A DNA stretch of 64,000 nt from Gonium pectorale (taxonomy: Eukaryota > Chlorophyta > Chlorophyceae > Chlamydomonadales > Volvocaceae): NCBI GenBank assembly GCA_001584585.1, contig LSYV01000080.1, positions 16,337 to 80,336 of the forward strand, written 5' to 3'. A program made the translations under genes and the position numbers. The stretch's first letter is position 1. Every line of letters starts with the position of its first letter. The notes beneath the pieces were generated by a model. That model did not search any database and was not told the origin of the DNA. It saw nothing but the letters and a program-made list of their open reading frames with translations. Positions 11,424-22,700 of the stretch are shown piece after piece.

Positions 11424-11834
11424 GTGTTTTGTGAGTGCCCGTGCTATGAGCACCTTCACGACTGTTTGGAAGGCGCATTGCAGTTCAAGCGCCGGGACAT
11501 GATTACGATTATGAAGGAGGCCCCACCTGCTGAGGTGGCAGTCTATTTGCAGGCTGTCTGGGACACTAGGCACACCTTAAAAGTTTCCAATAGGGCGCTG
11601 GGGTGCAATGGGTACGAGGCATGTCGTGATATACTACTTGCAGCGGCACGGCTTGCGGGCGAAACGAGGCAACGAGACAACAACCCCGCCACAAGGAGTC
11701 GGGAACGATCAGGCTGCCAGAGCGCGCGAACCGAGGACCACTACATGTCGAGGCTACGGAAGCACATCGAGACCACTGTCACGTTACATGGTATCCCTAC
11801 AAGCTATAACAGAGCCAGATATGGCAGGGCCTAA
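11424..11834 (+). CDS. Hypothetical 136-residue protein
   Basis: Open frame MFCECPCYEHLHDCLEG...YNRARYGRA of 136 codons, starting 68 bp right of the inverted-repeat element. The composition is protein-like (mixed charge, few low-complexity runs), unlike the Ala/Arg-rich shadow frames around it. No motif is recognised and no second copy exists in the window. It may be a lone exon, a remnant, or a chance frame. Confidence 0.3.
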   Translation: MFCECPCYEHLHDCLEGALQFKRRDMITIMKEAPPAEVAVYLQAVWDTRHTLKVSNRALGCNGYEACRDILLAAARLAGETRQRDNNPATRSRERSGCQSARTEDHYMSRLRKHIETTVTLHGIPTSYNRARYGRA

Positions 11835-13840
11835 GGGATGAAGGGAAGAGCAGCCAAAGAGAGAGGAAGGAGAGGCAGCACAGCGCACGACCAGCAGGCA
11901 TATCCCATGCCGTACAAGCTCCGGAAGCAGCACGAACACAGGCGCGGCATCACTACACCTATTACGTCCTTAAAGGCTTGTTGGTCGAAGGAGACAAGCA
12001 GATAGGCTCTCTCGGCTGGTTTTTCTTCTCTCGGTATGGGCCCATGGCTAAGGGACAGCGCCGGTGCAGGGGCGCCTTGATCGCCGTACTCCCCTTAATT
12101 CTGCTACTGTAGTCTCCACTGGTTACCCATGGCTCGACCAGGACGAGCATGCGCAATGCGTGCTTTCAGAGCAATTCACCAGTTGCATGGCACCAGTTAC
12201 ACCATGGGATACACTGTGGAATACACAAGCGCAAGACCGGAACTTACATGCGCCCTGCCAGATGGTCGTGCTGCTGTACATGAGCCATGAGGCAGTGAGC
12301 GTCTCGCCATTGCATGCATTCATCTTATGTGTTGGTTGCATCATGCACATGCTTGATGCTTCGTACGTACCACACGCCCTTAACTCAGCGATTCTAACAA
12401 CCGCTGAGATTACCTTGTCTGCAATTGCCCTACCAGTACTCATCACCGCCTATCTTACGTCATGAACCACGCTCCCATGTGCCCTCACTCCGCAACGTCC
12501 GCTACCGTGCATGTATTTGCAGCTATTTGGTTACTTCCCCCATTAGGTTGTGCGGCAGTAGCGGCGTGCTGCAATACCTCTGCAGCTCAACATAACCTCG
12601 TTCAAATCCAGAGCAGATGCGGCATCGCCCTGTTGCTAACAAATCCACCGCAGCACGACCTTGACAACCAGCGGTCCATCACGTAAGTTCGATAAAGCGG
12701 GAAAGCTGGTAAGCCGGTCTTTTGGGGGCGGGACGAACGTCACATGTCTTGCTCTGTACCCATCCGCCCTACTGGAAACAGTCGCGCCGTCATCTGGTGT
12801 GTATGGCCGTAGAGGAGGGCTCCCAGACCTCTCCCTTTCTGAGCCACCATGCATCCCAAGGTCTTGTTCACAGCCCATACGTCAGCCCTTCACGGCCTCT
12901 ATGGCTACAGCCACATATAGGCTGATGAGGATTGCTGCATAAGACCGAGAGAAGATATGAAAGTAGGCGCGACGTTTCCAGTACGGCGCTTGGGTACAAG
13001 GCACCTTGGCCGAAAGAGACGAACATACTAGCCCTCCCGGTTTGGGCCCATGGCAAAGCGCCGCCGTCGACCTACTTCCCTGCTTTTTTGTATCCGGTGG
13101 CCGTTGTCGCCACGTCTCAGGCGTGGCTCGACCCGGACTAAAACGCGCACGCGTATGCTCGGAGCTGCTTGGAGTATTCCACCGGCTGCATGGCCGGTTA
13201 CACCGTGGGTTACACAGCGGTCACACAATGTTACACAAGCGCAGGACCGGAACTTAGGTGCGCCCTGCTAGGGAATTCGTGTTGTATTGTGCACGTGCCT
13301 ACCTCATACGAGTCAAGCTTTGCTATGATGAGTACCATTCAAGGCCGTGATTCAAGGCGCCATGAAAGAGGGCTCCCGCTTTCGTCGGCGCCTGGTGACA
13401 GGGAAGCTTCCATGGCTTTTGGACGGGGGTTTTGGATATGAGCCGTCTCGCCATTGCATGCACGAATTTCCTACATGTAGGTTGCACCGTGCACGTGCTT
13501 TCCCCCACACTACCTACATCCCCACTTATCTGCATTTGCCCGCCATTCGAAGCGGTGGGATACGCGGCAACTGTATGTTGCATGTACAGGTTAATTCAGT
13601 TCATCATGTCATGTACCCCTCCCAGGCGGGTGGCAGGGAGCAGTCGCCTCTACAAGGCTTTTCCAGCGCAGCGATCAAAGCTGCCTAAGCAGATATCTGT
13701 TGTAATCAGCTACTTCACCAGGAGCATTTCTAAAGGGTGTGCGGCAGTAGCGGCGTGCTGCAGTACCTCGGCAGTTATCCCTGATCTTGATAAATTCCTG
13801 AGCATCGGCCTGTTATACTGATATAACTCTACTGCATTGC
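11835..13840. repeat. Two diverged copies of a ~0.8-kb tract leading into QA
   Basis: About 12040-12640 and 13040-13830 align in the same order. Shared landmarks are GGCCCATGGC, ACACAAGCGCAGGACCGGAA or its variant, CGTCTCGCCATTGCATGCA, and TGTGCGGCAGTAGCGGCGTG. The end of the second copy (13600-13840) also occurs before QC (41281-41545) and QD (62040-62400). No coding sequence is supported. Confidence 0.6.
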
Positions 13841-14206
13841 TCTTTCACTCTTACGCTGCTGCCGGGCGCGGAACTGGAACTCGGGTTGCGAGACCCTCGG
13901 CAGAGCAGCGTCCTGAGGGTAGGTGCTCAAAGACTTCTTGCGTGTGTGTGGGAACATGCGCACCGGTGCATCTCCTTACCTGTTGGGAGCTGCCCATGCC
14001 ACATCCCTCGTTTATTTTTCGCGCAGAACCCGCAGCCAGCCTGCTAATGATGCGCCATGCCTTGAACATTCTGACCCACGTGTCCAGGAGCCTTCAGAAC
14101 ATGCCGAACCCCGGCGCCCCCTTAGTCCACTACCGGTATCTCCCCCCCCAGGTGCAACGCCGTAAAGCCGCCAGGTCGACCACCACAGTCCCTGCCGGGG
14201 ACAAGT
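13841..14206 (+). promoter_or_regulatory. Conserved 5' leader block of QA
   Basis: This block recurs before all four Q genes: a GGAACTGGAAC segment, then AGCAGCGTCCTGAGGGTAGG, TGCTCAAAGA, a TG run, and a CAG near 14151 followed by a CCGTAAAGC segment. The run of conserved non-coding sequence ending in an AG acceptor just before the ATG suggests a transcribed leader with an intron, but neither promoter nor transcription start can be pinned down. Confidence 0.45.
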
Positions 14207-16347
14207 ATGTCTCAGCGGGACGACGTGCAGGCTGGCCATCTTCGGCCTGCCCCCTCGAGCAGCCAGGCCTTGGGCGCGTTCGAAGACGGTGAAGCAAACC
14301 GGCGAGTGCAACGGCTACGGCAGCCGCAGCAGCATCCAGGAGCCGACCTCGCAAATATGCCGCCTAACCCAAGGCAGCAGCGTCAAGACATCCGTGCAGC
14401 TGTTGGCGAATCGGAATCTGCGGGGACCTCTTTGGCGCGACGGAGCAAGCAAAAGATGGACACGGCGGGACGCCTGAACTTCCTAGAAGAGCAGAACACC
14501 GCCTTGTTCCTGGAGAACATCAAACTGGAAGGCATGGCTGCTCAGCGGGCAAGAGATGCGTATGAGGATGGGCGGCGCGACGAGAACACGTTGTTGCACA
14601 CGCAGCTGCTCAACATGCGGCTGCAGCAGCAGCAGCAGCTCCGGGGCCCTAGCGCCAGCCCTGCGACGTACGCAATGAGTGACGGCACCTGGGTCAACGC
14701 GTCGGTGCACTTCGCCGGCGGCACGGGAGGCCTCGGCAGCGGGCCGCAGCACCCGGTGAGATGAGACAGGGCGTCAACCTGAGCGCGGACACAGAGTCAA
14801 GTGCCCACGCCCCTTCGTGAAACGCTGTGTGCAAGTCGTGTGCCTATCATCTTATTGCGACCAACACACAGCTTGTTCGTGCGCCTGCCCATTGCAACGC
14901 TGGCTAGCCCCCTTGGCTTGTTTGACCACGCCTTCACGTCGCAATCCCCCGCTTGTCGAACCCCCAGCAGGCGAGCTTCGCGGCACAAGGCCCGTCTGGG
15001 TTTGCGCCCGCCCTGGCCGCTCCGTACAACGCCGTACAGGTCAACGATGCCACGATGCACAGCCCGCCGTACACGACTGGCAACTTCGCTGCTGGGGCCA
15101 TGAGCGGAGCGGCAAGCCGCTTGGTCAACACGCAAATCGGGTTTCACGACGCGCTCTCCGCCAGCGACCCGCAAGTGCTGCCGCCGTGGCGCAGCGGCCT
15201 GGGCGCCACCGTCCACCCGTCGTACAACATGGCGCCCTTCATGCAATCGGCGGCGGCCTCTGCGGTAAGTTTGGCGGAGGCTTTGTGAACCCCCTCCTTC
15301 CCTTCATGCGATGGCGGGCGGGCCCGGCACAGCGGGCATTGCATCGTTGCACAGCGTTGCGAGAAACGTAACGTCGTATGGCCTCGTGTCTGTTTGCCTT
15401 CATCATGTGCTAAGCCCATGATTGCACGCCACGGCATCGCTCCACAACCGCAGGGTGGCTTCGCTCCACATCCCGCGACGTACCCCACCGCTGGTGGCCC
15501 ACATGGCGGCATGGGTCAGCCGCAGCTTGCCACCCAAATCGTCCCCGGTGCGGCAACACAGCCTCGCCACGGCTCTTACCAGGTACGGAGCAGGCAGCTG
15601 CTGCCGCCCGATATGCTGGAAGCTTTCCAGGTTGGGTAATCCAAGCGCATTGCACTCGCGTGGGCGGGCGCCGGTAGGACGTACGCTTGATCAGCTGCCG
15701 CACCAGGTCATGGCGCCGCACGCACATACCGCGAGCTAGACACGCACACGCATTCCGCATCGCATCGAACCCTCACACGCGTGCAGCGTGCTGAAACGTG
15801 GGAGTCCCTCGCTTCACCTACACAGGAGAGCGCCGCCTTCTACGGTGGGCCGCCGTTGATGCACCACGGACCGTCAATGCCTCCCTCCGCCTCCCTCCGC
15901 ATCCGGCAGACGGGCGTGTTCCCGCCGTCGCTGGTAAGGAGGTCCTCACCGTGCTCGGCGCGCTCGGGTTAGCTGCCGTTTCAGGGCTTCAGCGGGCAGG
16001 TCCTCAATGTCACTGTGCCTGCGCAGGGGAGTTGTGCACAGGGGAGGGTCTCCCCTGCGCCTGCGTCGCCACGTTCTGTCCTATCAGTCGCGCCTGTTCG
16101 GGTTCCTACCGTTGAACTGTTCTTGCCGTACGCGGTAGCCGACAGCCAATGCGTAGTTACACCCGCGACCCTTTTCCGCTTACAGGCCGGCGGTGGTCAG
16201 CAGCAGGGCTCCGCGCCGTCGGGTGGCCGCCGCTCCAACGCCAGGTCCGACGGGAGTGGCAGCATCATGCGCGACAACGACGGCACTCGCCAGCGGTCAT
16301 CGCCTTCCGGGCCCGGAGATTTTGGTGGCGGCGGCAGCCACTATTAG
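14207..16347 (+). CDS. QA: Gln/Pro/Gly-rich coiled-coil protein, family member 1
   Basis: Five exons with consistent phase: 14207-14755, 14968-15264, 15454-15582, 15826-15933 and 16186-16347, giving 414 residues. Exon 1 carries a Gln-rich head, a short coiled coil (LNFLEEQNTALFLENIKLEG), an AYEDGRRDE segment and a Gly-rich tail ending GPQHP. Exon 2 looks like a fusion of the usual exons 2 and 3 (QASFAAQGPSG, later PPYTTGNFAAGA). Later exons are Pro/Gly/Gln-rich; the last ends SGPGDFGGGGSHY. No known domain is recognised. Start: the ATG at 14207 is equivalent to those of QB and QD. Exon borders match the other Q copies, which strongly supports a real gene. The disordered Gln/Gly-rich make-up suggests a scaffold or RNA-associated role, but this is inference. 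Confidence 0.7.
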
Positions 16348-18065
16348 GCCTCTTCGCGGCCCATCACCACTGTGGACCGGCGGGGCGCACCACCGGCGGG
16401 CCTGCTCTCGCGACTCGGCCACCATGAGTAGCTTCTAGGTCTCGACGCCCATAGCGACATCATTAATCACCTCTGCCGCGCACCGTGCTGATGGGTGCTG
16501 AAGGCGCAGCGCCAATGCACATGCCGCACTCATTGCGGCATTGCTGTAGCCTGGGGCTGGATTGACCAATAGCTGACCGACCGCGTACGTGTACGATGTC
16601 CGATTGCTCACACCAAGATACCTTGCAGGGCTGCAACGACGGTGTGCATGGCTGGATGGAGCTAGCGCAGTGCTGTGAATTGGCGAATGCTACATGTATA
16701 GGTCCCCATCGGTGACAGTGCTGCTGCTCCTCTGCCCGTAGCCGCTCCGTAGCCTGTGGCAAAAACCACCAAGGCCTATCTTCCTCACCTCACGAACTAA
16801 TAATCTTACTTGACCATGCTTTTTATGGCTTATTTAAACGCAGGAGCCGGCAGGCTCATTTCTGCAGTGTATGCGTGCGGGTTTGTTTGTTCTGGAGTGA
16901 GCTCATAAGTTTCCACGTTTCCCTCCCTACATTTCACATGCTTTTGAAAGCGGGTATCTATGCCCCTAGAGCGCCGTGCGCTGGGCGCATGTGCAGTCCG
17001 GGAGGGGGGCGGGCGGCCTGGCATTCTGGCCCGCCACTGGCTTACTGATTCTTCTAAACCCTTGAGAGCGAGGCTCGTGGCCCGACTGAACGTACCCGAG
17101 GGAGGAAGGAAGGCGCATGCTGTGGCATCGCAGCCCGCCTATTCGGGCGAATGCTGTACTTGGTGCCTCGTTATGTGGCTCATGGTCCTGCTCATTGCGT
17201 ACAGCCCCGTGAGCTCGCGGACGGTCCCTTTCCTGTGCGGACTGCCACTTCTTTTGCCGTGAACCCTCGGAGCGGTGATAATGTAATATCTCCCTTTTCC
17301 CGGAGAGCTTCCGCTTAACGTAATTACCGATAGCGCTGCAACCTTTATTACTTGCGATGGCGTTTTCCAGGCTCCGCTGCTATACATGCGCTACTGAATG
17401 CAATGGCCTTTGTCGTATGTTACCTAAATTTGGGCGTCTCCTCAAGCCCTTGTTCGGTGAGCCCTTTCGTCTCGGGCGTTCGTTCGGTGTTGGTGTACGG
17501 TTGGTGGTGTACGGTTCGTGTTGGTGTACGGACTCCCTTTGCCTGCGACGCGCGGAGCGCCCTCCGCATGGTGTATCGGAACCGACGGCACTTGGATGGC
17601 GTAACGTTACAACTGGCAACCAGTGAAAGGGCTGTCACTATCCATACATATTGGGCACTTCGGTGCGTTCGGCGCACTCGTTTATTGGCTGGGCGGTGTG
17701 CAGCCCGCCGATGGTGGATGTCGCCGTGCCGCGGTCGTGACCCGTGGTACTCCGTACGGCTGAAAGGCCGAGCATGCGGACGCACCTGTGGACTGGATGC
17801 GCAGCAACATGGCGAGTGGCTGCGAATGTGTGTGCAATGCTAGCGACTGGTGAGATTGTGCTTTATGAGGTGTGTGAGGGACGAGGATAGTGGGCGGTGC
17901 AATTTGTTTGCGGTGCAATGGTTTGAGCGCAGATGTTCCGTAATATCTCGCTGAACGGGAGCATGTCGCGGGCTGCTGATGAGATGGAGACGGACGCTGC
18001 GGAGGCACAGTTCACAGTGAGGTACTGCTGTTGGTCAAGTATCATGCTGTGAACGCACGCCCCCG
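16348..18065. repeat. R tract downstream of QA
   Basis: Aligns with 32290-34050 and 44340-46000. Landmarks in order are GGGCGCATGTGCAGTCCGGG, GGCATTCTGGCCCGCCA, TTGAGAGCGAGGC, an AAGGCGCATGC, and a GGCTGAAAGGCCGAGCATGC-like box near 17758. Short ORFs are not preserved between copies, so it looks non-coding; part may be the QA 3' UTR. TGTAA occurs at 17289. Confidence 0.6.
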
Positions 18066-18640
18066 CCTTGCTGCCCCTTGTGCTCGTCGAGGGATGTATC
18101 GGTATGTCCGCTGCCGCTACCGGCGTGTCGAGCGTGTTGATACATCAAGTGTGCTGCGGAAACATACGTGTAACATGCGCTGCTAAGGTGTCGCATATGA
18201 GGCCCATACCCGTCGGCATGCCGTACGTGGCAAGCATGTTCCTGTGTTTCATGCGGTTTGTGGCGACCTGCATACTGGAATGCCCACATATGGTAAGGCT
18301 GCTATCCGGCCAGGGCCACCGCTGCGTGCCAGGAAAGGCTGGCTCAGTGGCTCCCGGTATTGGCTCTGGTTGTTGAAGGCCCATGTGCGAGCGCTGCCCA
18401 TGCTAACGGAGGTTCCCTGATTCCCTTTCTTACGTCACCTCGTGGCTCCTGGCCCCAACCGCCCCCCACACCCGCCCGAACCGCTTCAGAGATCCAAGCC
18501 TAATCGCAAGCCAGGTGAGCAGTATGGGTCTCTTGACCCCGTGTCACCAGGTCTAGTTACCCACGCTGTACGACGGGTTTCAGGACTGGGAGCAGGGCGT
18601 GTCGTCCAATTCGACTGCGAACGTAAGCAGTTCCTTCCCT
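18066..18640. repeat. T tract, shared with 47541-48075
   Basis: Both copies contain ACGTGTAACATGCGCTGCT, a CCCGTCGGCATGCCG segment, a GGCTGCTATCCGGCCAGGGC segment, and near the end a 72-nt stretch bounded by CAG and GTAAGC whose frame reads TLYDGFQDWEQGVSSN here and TLYDGFRDWKLGVSSN in the other copy. The A copy has an in-frame TAG just upstream. Possible remnant exon. Confidence 0.5.
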
Positions 18641-19238
18641 CCTTGTCACTGCCTCTTTTCCCCTTGCCATCTGCCGACGACCGCACCACCGGCCCAGGGC
18701 CACGGAGCTGCCACAGGTCCACCCACGTTCGCGTACAATTCACGGCCACGCGCATCTCATTAACAATCAATGCGATAAATACTCCAGTCTGCAGAACAGG
18801 GTTAGTGACATGTGGCCCCGAACTCTGCAACCCGGTCAAAGGCACGGGGAATTGAAGAGGAGGTAGGACCACCGGCTTTGCGACTTGAAACAAAACTAGC
18901 TCCTCAGTGTTAGGTAAAACGTGAAGCCCATATTACTTCGTAAAGGACATCCAAAGGCAAAACCGCACGGTAATCAGTTGACATCATGGCCCTGCCGCAT
19001 GGCCCTGCTCCTCAGGCATGGAGGAACAGGAGGGCATGCATGCACACGGGGGCGCATTTGGGGTCCCTGCTGCCCATGCGGAAGACGAAGTAACAAATGA
19101 GAAGACGGAGCGCTGGTAGCGCGCGGGCTGGCCATGAGGGTCGACCGCGCCTTGTTTCTCAAAAATGTACGCATTTTCTGTGGACGAACAAGCAACATCG
19201 ACTACGAATGACATGCAAGCGTACGGCAAGCCGCAACC

Positions 19239-19315
19239 GAAGTAACGAAGTAACGAGCACTGTTCTCAGTGGCACCGAAGTAACGAAGTAACGAGCACTG
19301 TTCTCAGTGGCACTG
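19239..19315. repeat. Two direct copies of a ~37-bp unit
   Basis: The unit includes CGAAGTAACGAAGTAACGAG followed by CACTGTTCTCAGTGGCAC and occurs twice back to back. GAAGTAACGAAGTAAC is itself a short internal repeat. Confidence 0.9.
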
Positions 19316-19613
19316 TACAGGCGTTATGCAGTACAAAGGGACTATGTCCTTCATGCGGACCCCGCCACACAGGGCCCCAACAGGTGGCCAGCTTCAGTCC
19401 ACTGCTCGGATATCTCCACAATCGTCTGCTGACGAGCATTCCCCCACATCCATACGCCGCATGTGGCACTTCGAAGGTACACATTCATACCAAGCCTCGC
19501 CGATGCGCACGCACACGGTTTCCCGCCGCGTGCCCTCGACGCTGCGACTGGTGTGCCTTGCCCACGCCACGTCCATGCGCCGCATCTACACCCCCCCGCG
19601 CCTGTGCCTGTGC

Positions 19614-19674
19614 CTGCACGGCCCAGGCCTGCACGGCCCAGGCCTGCACGGCCCAGGCCTGCACGGACCAGGCA
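19614..19674. repeat. 15-bp minisatellite, four units
   Basis: CCTGCACGGCCCAGG is repeated four times; the last unit has one C-to-A change. Confidence 0.95.
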
Positions 19675-19741
19675 GCAGCGCGCGATGCAGTTCAGTATCC
19701 TCCATACTGCTATTCGCCAGCAGGCTGCATTACTACTTGCT

Positions 19742-22700
19742 TCATGTGCAGAACCGGCTCGGCTCTGTTGATACCAGGTCTGTGAGGATGGCATCCAGGC
19801 GCTCGCAGACCCGCTCCGCGCTCGGCCTGTCATTTGGGGCCTCCCGAAGGCACTCCCCCACCAGCTCGGCAAAGGCTGGCGGCATGTGTGCCGGCCAGGC
19901 CAGCAACCCCGGCGGCAGCGCCTCTGCCTCCTCCGGGTCTGCAGCCGCCTGCGCCGCCAGCCACGCCCGCAGGCGCTGCCCCTGCGGGGCCGCCAGCGCC
20001 TCCGGCAGCGGCTGCCCCAGCGCCAGCTCCCACATCACCACGGCGAGTGAATACACGTCCCCGGGCGGGCCCGCCCTGCCGGCACGGACCAGCTCGGGAG
20101 CCGAGTAGGCGGAGCTGCGCCTGCGTGATAGCCAGGGAGCGCGGACACACCGGGTATGTTGTTCGAGGTGCTTGCCCGGGATTGAAGCGACGGAATGTTG
20201 TAGGACGGCATCCAGGGGCGCAATTGGCTCCATACTGGGGGCGCGGGGTCAACCGTGTTTGTTGCCAACAACTTGTTGGCAACAAGGCGGTTTGCCAGCA
20301 GCCAGTCCCTGACCCTCGTGCCCACTCCCAATCCCCCACCTGGCTGGGCCCGAGAGGTGCGTCTGCTGATTCGCCGCCTCCAGCCGCCCGCTCAGACCGA
20401 AGTCGCACAGCTTGGCCACCCAGCCGTAGCGGTTTTCGCACTCAGCGCCGGTGCCGCAGGCACCATCGGCTGCGGGCCCCACGCCACCGCAGCTGTCCTT
20501 AGCACCCGAAGCCGCGCGTCCGCGTGCCGACGACAGCGGGCTTTCCGCCAACGCGCCCAGTCTGCCGACGCCACTTGGGTCGCCGCCGCCGCCATGGCCG
20601 ACGGCAAGAAAGCGGTGTAGCATCGACGGCGCCATCCCGTAGGTGCCCGACGGAGATGATGTCGACGGCGCCGCCGGCGGCAGCGGCAGCACGCGCTGCA
20701 TTAGTATGTTGGCGCTGCTGACGTCGGCGTGGACGATGGAGCGCGAGTGCAGGTGCGCCAGGCCCCGGGCGGTCTGCAGAGCCGCCATGAGCATGACGGG
20801 AACGTAGGGGTCACAGCCGTCTGCGGCTGCGGCGACAGGCGTCGCCTGCATAACGACACTTTGCCACTGGGGGGAGCTTGCGGGCCTCTTGGCGACGCGG
20901 CGCGCCCTGCAGTCCGCCAGCACGCCATTGGCCAGGCAGTCCCGCAGGCTGCCTCCCTCGCACAGCTCCTGGACCAACGTCAGCTTCCAGGCCTCAGGCT
21001 CGGCGAGGGGGGTCGAGTAGCCGCCACCGGGAGCATACCCGCCACACGCGCCGTACCAACCGTCTAACCGCTGCAGCATGTACGAATAAGTGGCGACGAC
21101 GTTGGGGTGGCTGACGCTGGCGCTGATGGCGGCCTCAGCCACGGCCTGATGGACCCGCGGGTCGGTTGGTACGTGCCCACCGCCTCCGGGCACCTGCGAC
21201 CCAACAAGCAAGGGAAGGTGGTGTTAAGGGATGTGAAGTGCACAATGCGACCCAAAACGATTCGGCCAGAGCCACGGACCGCATTCGCTGTTGGCGGCTG
21301 GCGCCGCGATCCCGAAAACCGCTCTGCACCACCGCTATCCTCTCCTACCTGCTTGCCGGTTGGGACCTGTACAAGGAGGCTCTTGACCGCCACCGGCAGC
21401 CCCCGCCAGACACCGCGGTACACCACGCCCTGCGCGCCGCGGCCCAGCTCTCCTGTAATGAAGAGGGCGGCATCGACGGCACCGGCGGCTGCGGAGAGGT
21501 CGCCCTCGCAAGCCCAGTGCATCTTCTCCAGCGGTCCGCCCGACCCGGAGGCCATCAGCTCAAGCCCATGAATGGAGGTTCGGCTGCTGCCGTTGGGGCT
21601 GGAGCGCCCGTCGCCTTCGGTGGCCGCCCCGGAGGCAATGCCGGCGGCGGTCAGGCAGAGTGTCTGATGCTGCCGCGACAGCGGTCGTAGCGGCCGCAGC
21701 GGCCGCGGCACGACCCCCGCGTACTGGTCGTGCACGGGAGCACACTGTCGTACATCCGCCGCCACGAGTTGTTGCTTGCCGTACACTTGCTCGTGCAGGC
21801 CGCGTAAAGCGGCCTGTAGAGACGGTGGGGCGTCATGGCCCGCTGGTCGCCCCGACGGCGCGCGCTGGGGCAGCGCCGCAGACCCTAGCGCCCCTGGCGC
21901 CGGGTCGCTGCATTTAAGCTGTGCCACCCCTGCCGCTGCCTCCGCCTCCCGAAGAGCCGAGTGCAACGGCGAGGCCCCCAGAGAGCCCTGCGGAGCCTGA
22001 TCCTGCGGGGGAAGGGAGGCTGCTGCGGCTCCTCTCCTTACCGTACTGGTACCCCTTGGTTGGCCAAGGTGACGCGAAGACCCGAACGAAGCGCTTTTTG
22101 CTGCGTAGGCGGCTTTCGACACTGCCTCCTTGTTGGCGGCAGCGGAGCAGCCAAACGCCGACGCGTCAGCCACCGCCTCTCCTCCATTATATATGCCACC
22201 AAAACCGCGGATGGCGGCGCGACAGGAGCTCCCGCTCCCGTCCTCTTCTGCTGCCAACGCCGACGCCTTCGCGGCTCCTCGCCCCCTTATCGGCTCGAGA
22301 CCCGACAACGACACCGACTCGAAGTTTAAATCGGCAGTCGTGGCCGCCTCCGCCAGTCGGCCGCTGCTGCCGCCTCCCCTAAGGGCTGCCTGCAGCCAGG
22401 AGCGCGGAGCCCAGCCAGCGGCCGCCCTGCCTGCCTCGCTCCCACTGCAATCGGCAGCAGCCGGCGTCGGAGCGCTTGGCGTCCTGGCCGGCCCCGCAGC
22501 TGCCCCGAACGCCGGCCACATGGCGCTGAGCGCCCGCACCGCCGCGGGCCCCAGCCCGGAGCCCGACCGCGCGGCAGCGCCGGCCCTCGGTCGGCTCGAG
22601 AGGCTGGTCCCTTCGGTCGGCTCCGCCCGCTGCAACACGTGGCCGATGGCGCAGATGGGCGCTGCGGCTGCCTCCTCGCAGCTGCCGGTGCAGTACAGCC

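Larger units (their letters stand above)
18641..19741. other. Intergenic region with short repeats; no gene supported
   Basis: The interval lies between the T tract and the stop of the receptor-like kinase gene, so its right part probably contains that gene's 3' UTR. ORFs such as 19326-20108 on the plus strand are shadows of the kinase exon. Two small direct-repeat arrays are annotated separately. Confidence 0.5.

Noticed and set aside
12785..12850. Peptide GVYGRRGGLP shared with 47240-47330 (other strand), with a weak echo at 38700
   Set aside because: Short dispersed repeat; flanking frames are not conserved, so I do not call a protein. An A-box-like stretch was seen but no B box, so no SINE or tRNA is called.
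19614..19674. 15-bp array as a possible regulatory or telomere-like repeat
   Set aside because: The unit does not resemble the green-algal telomere repeat and has no link to a gene start.
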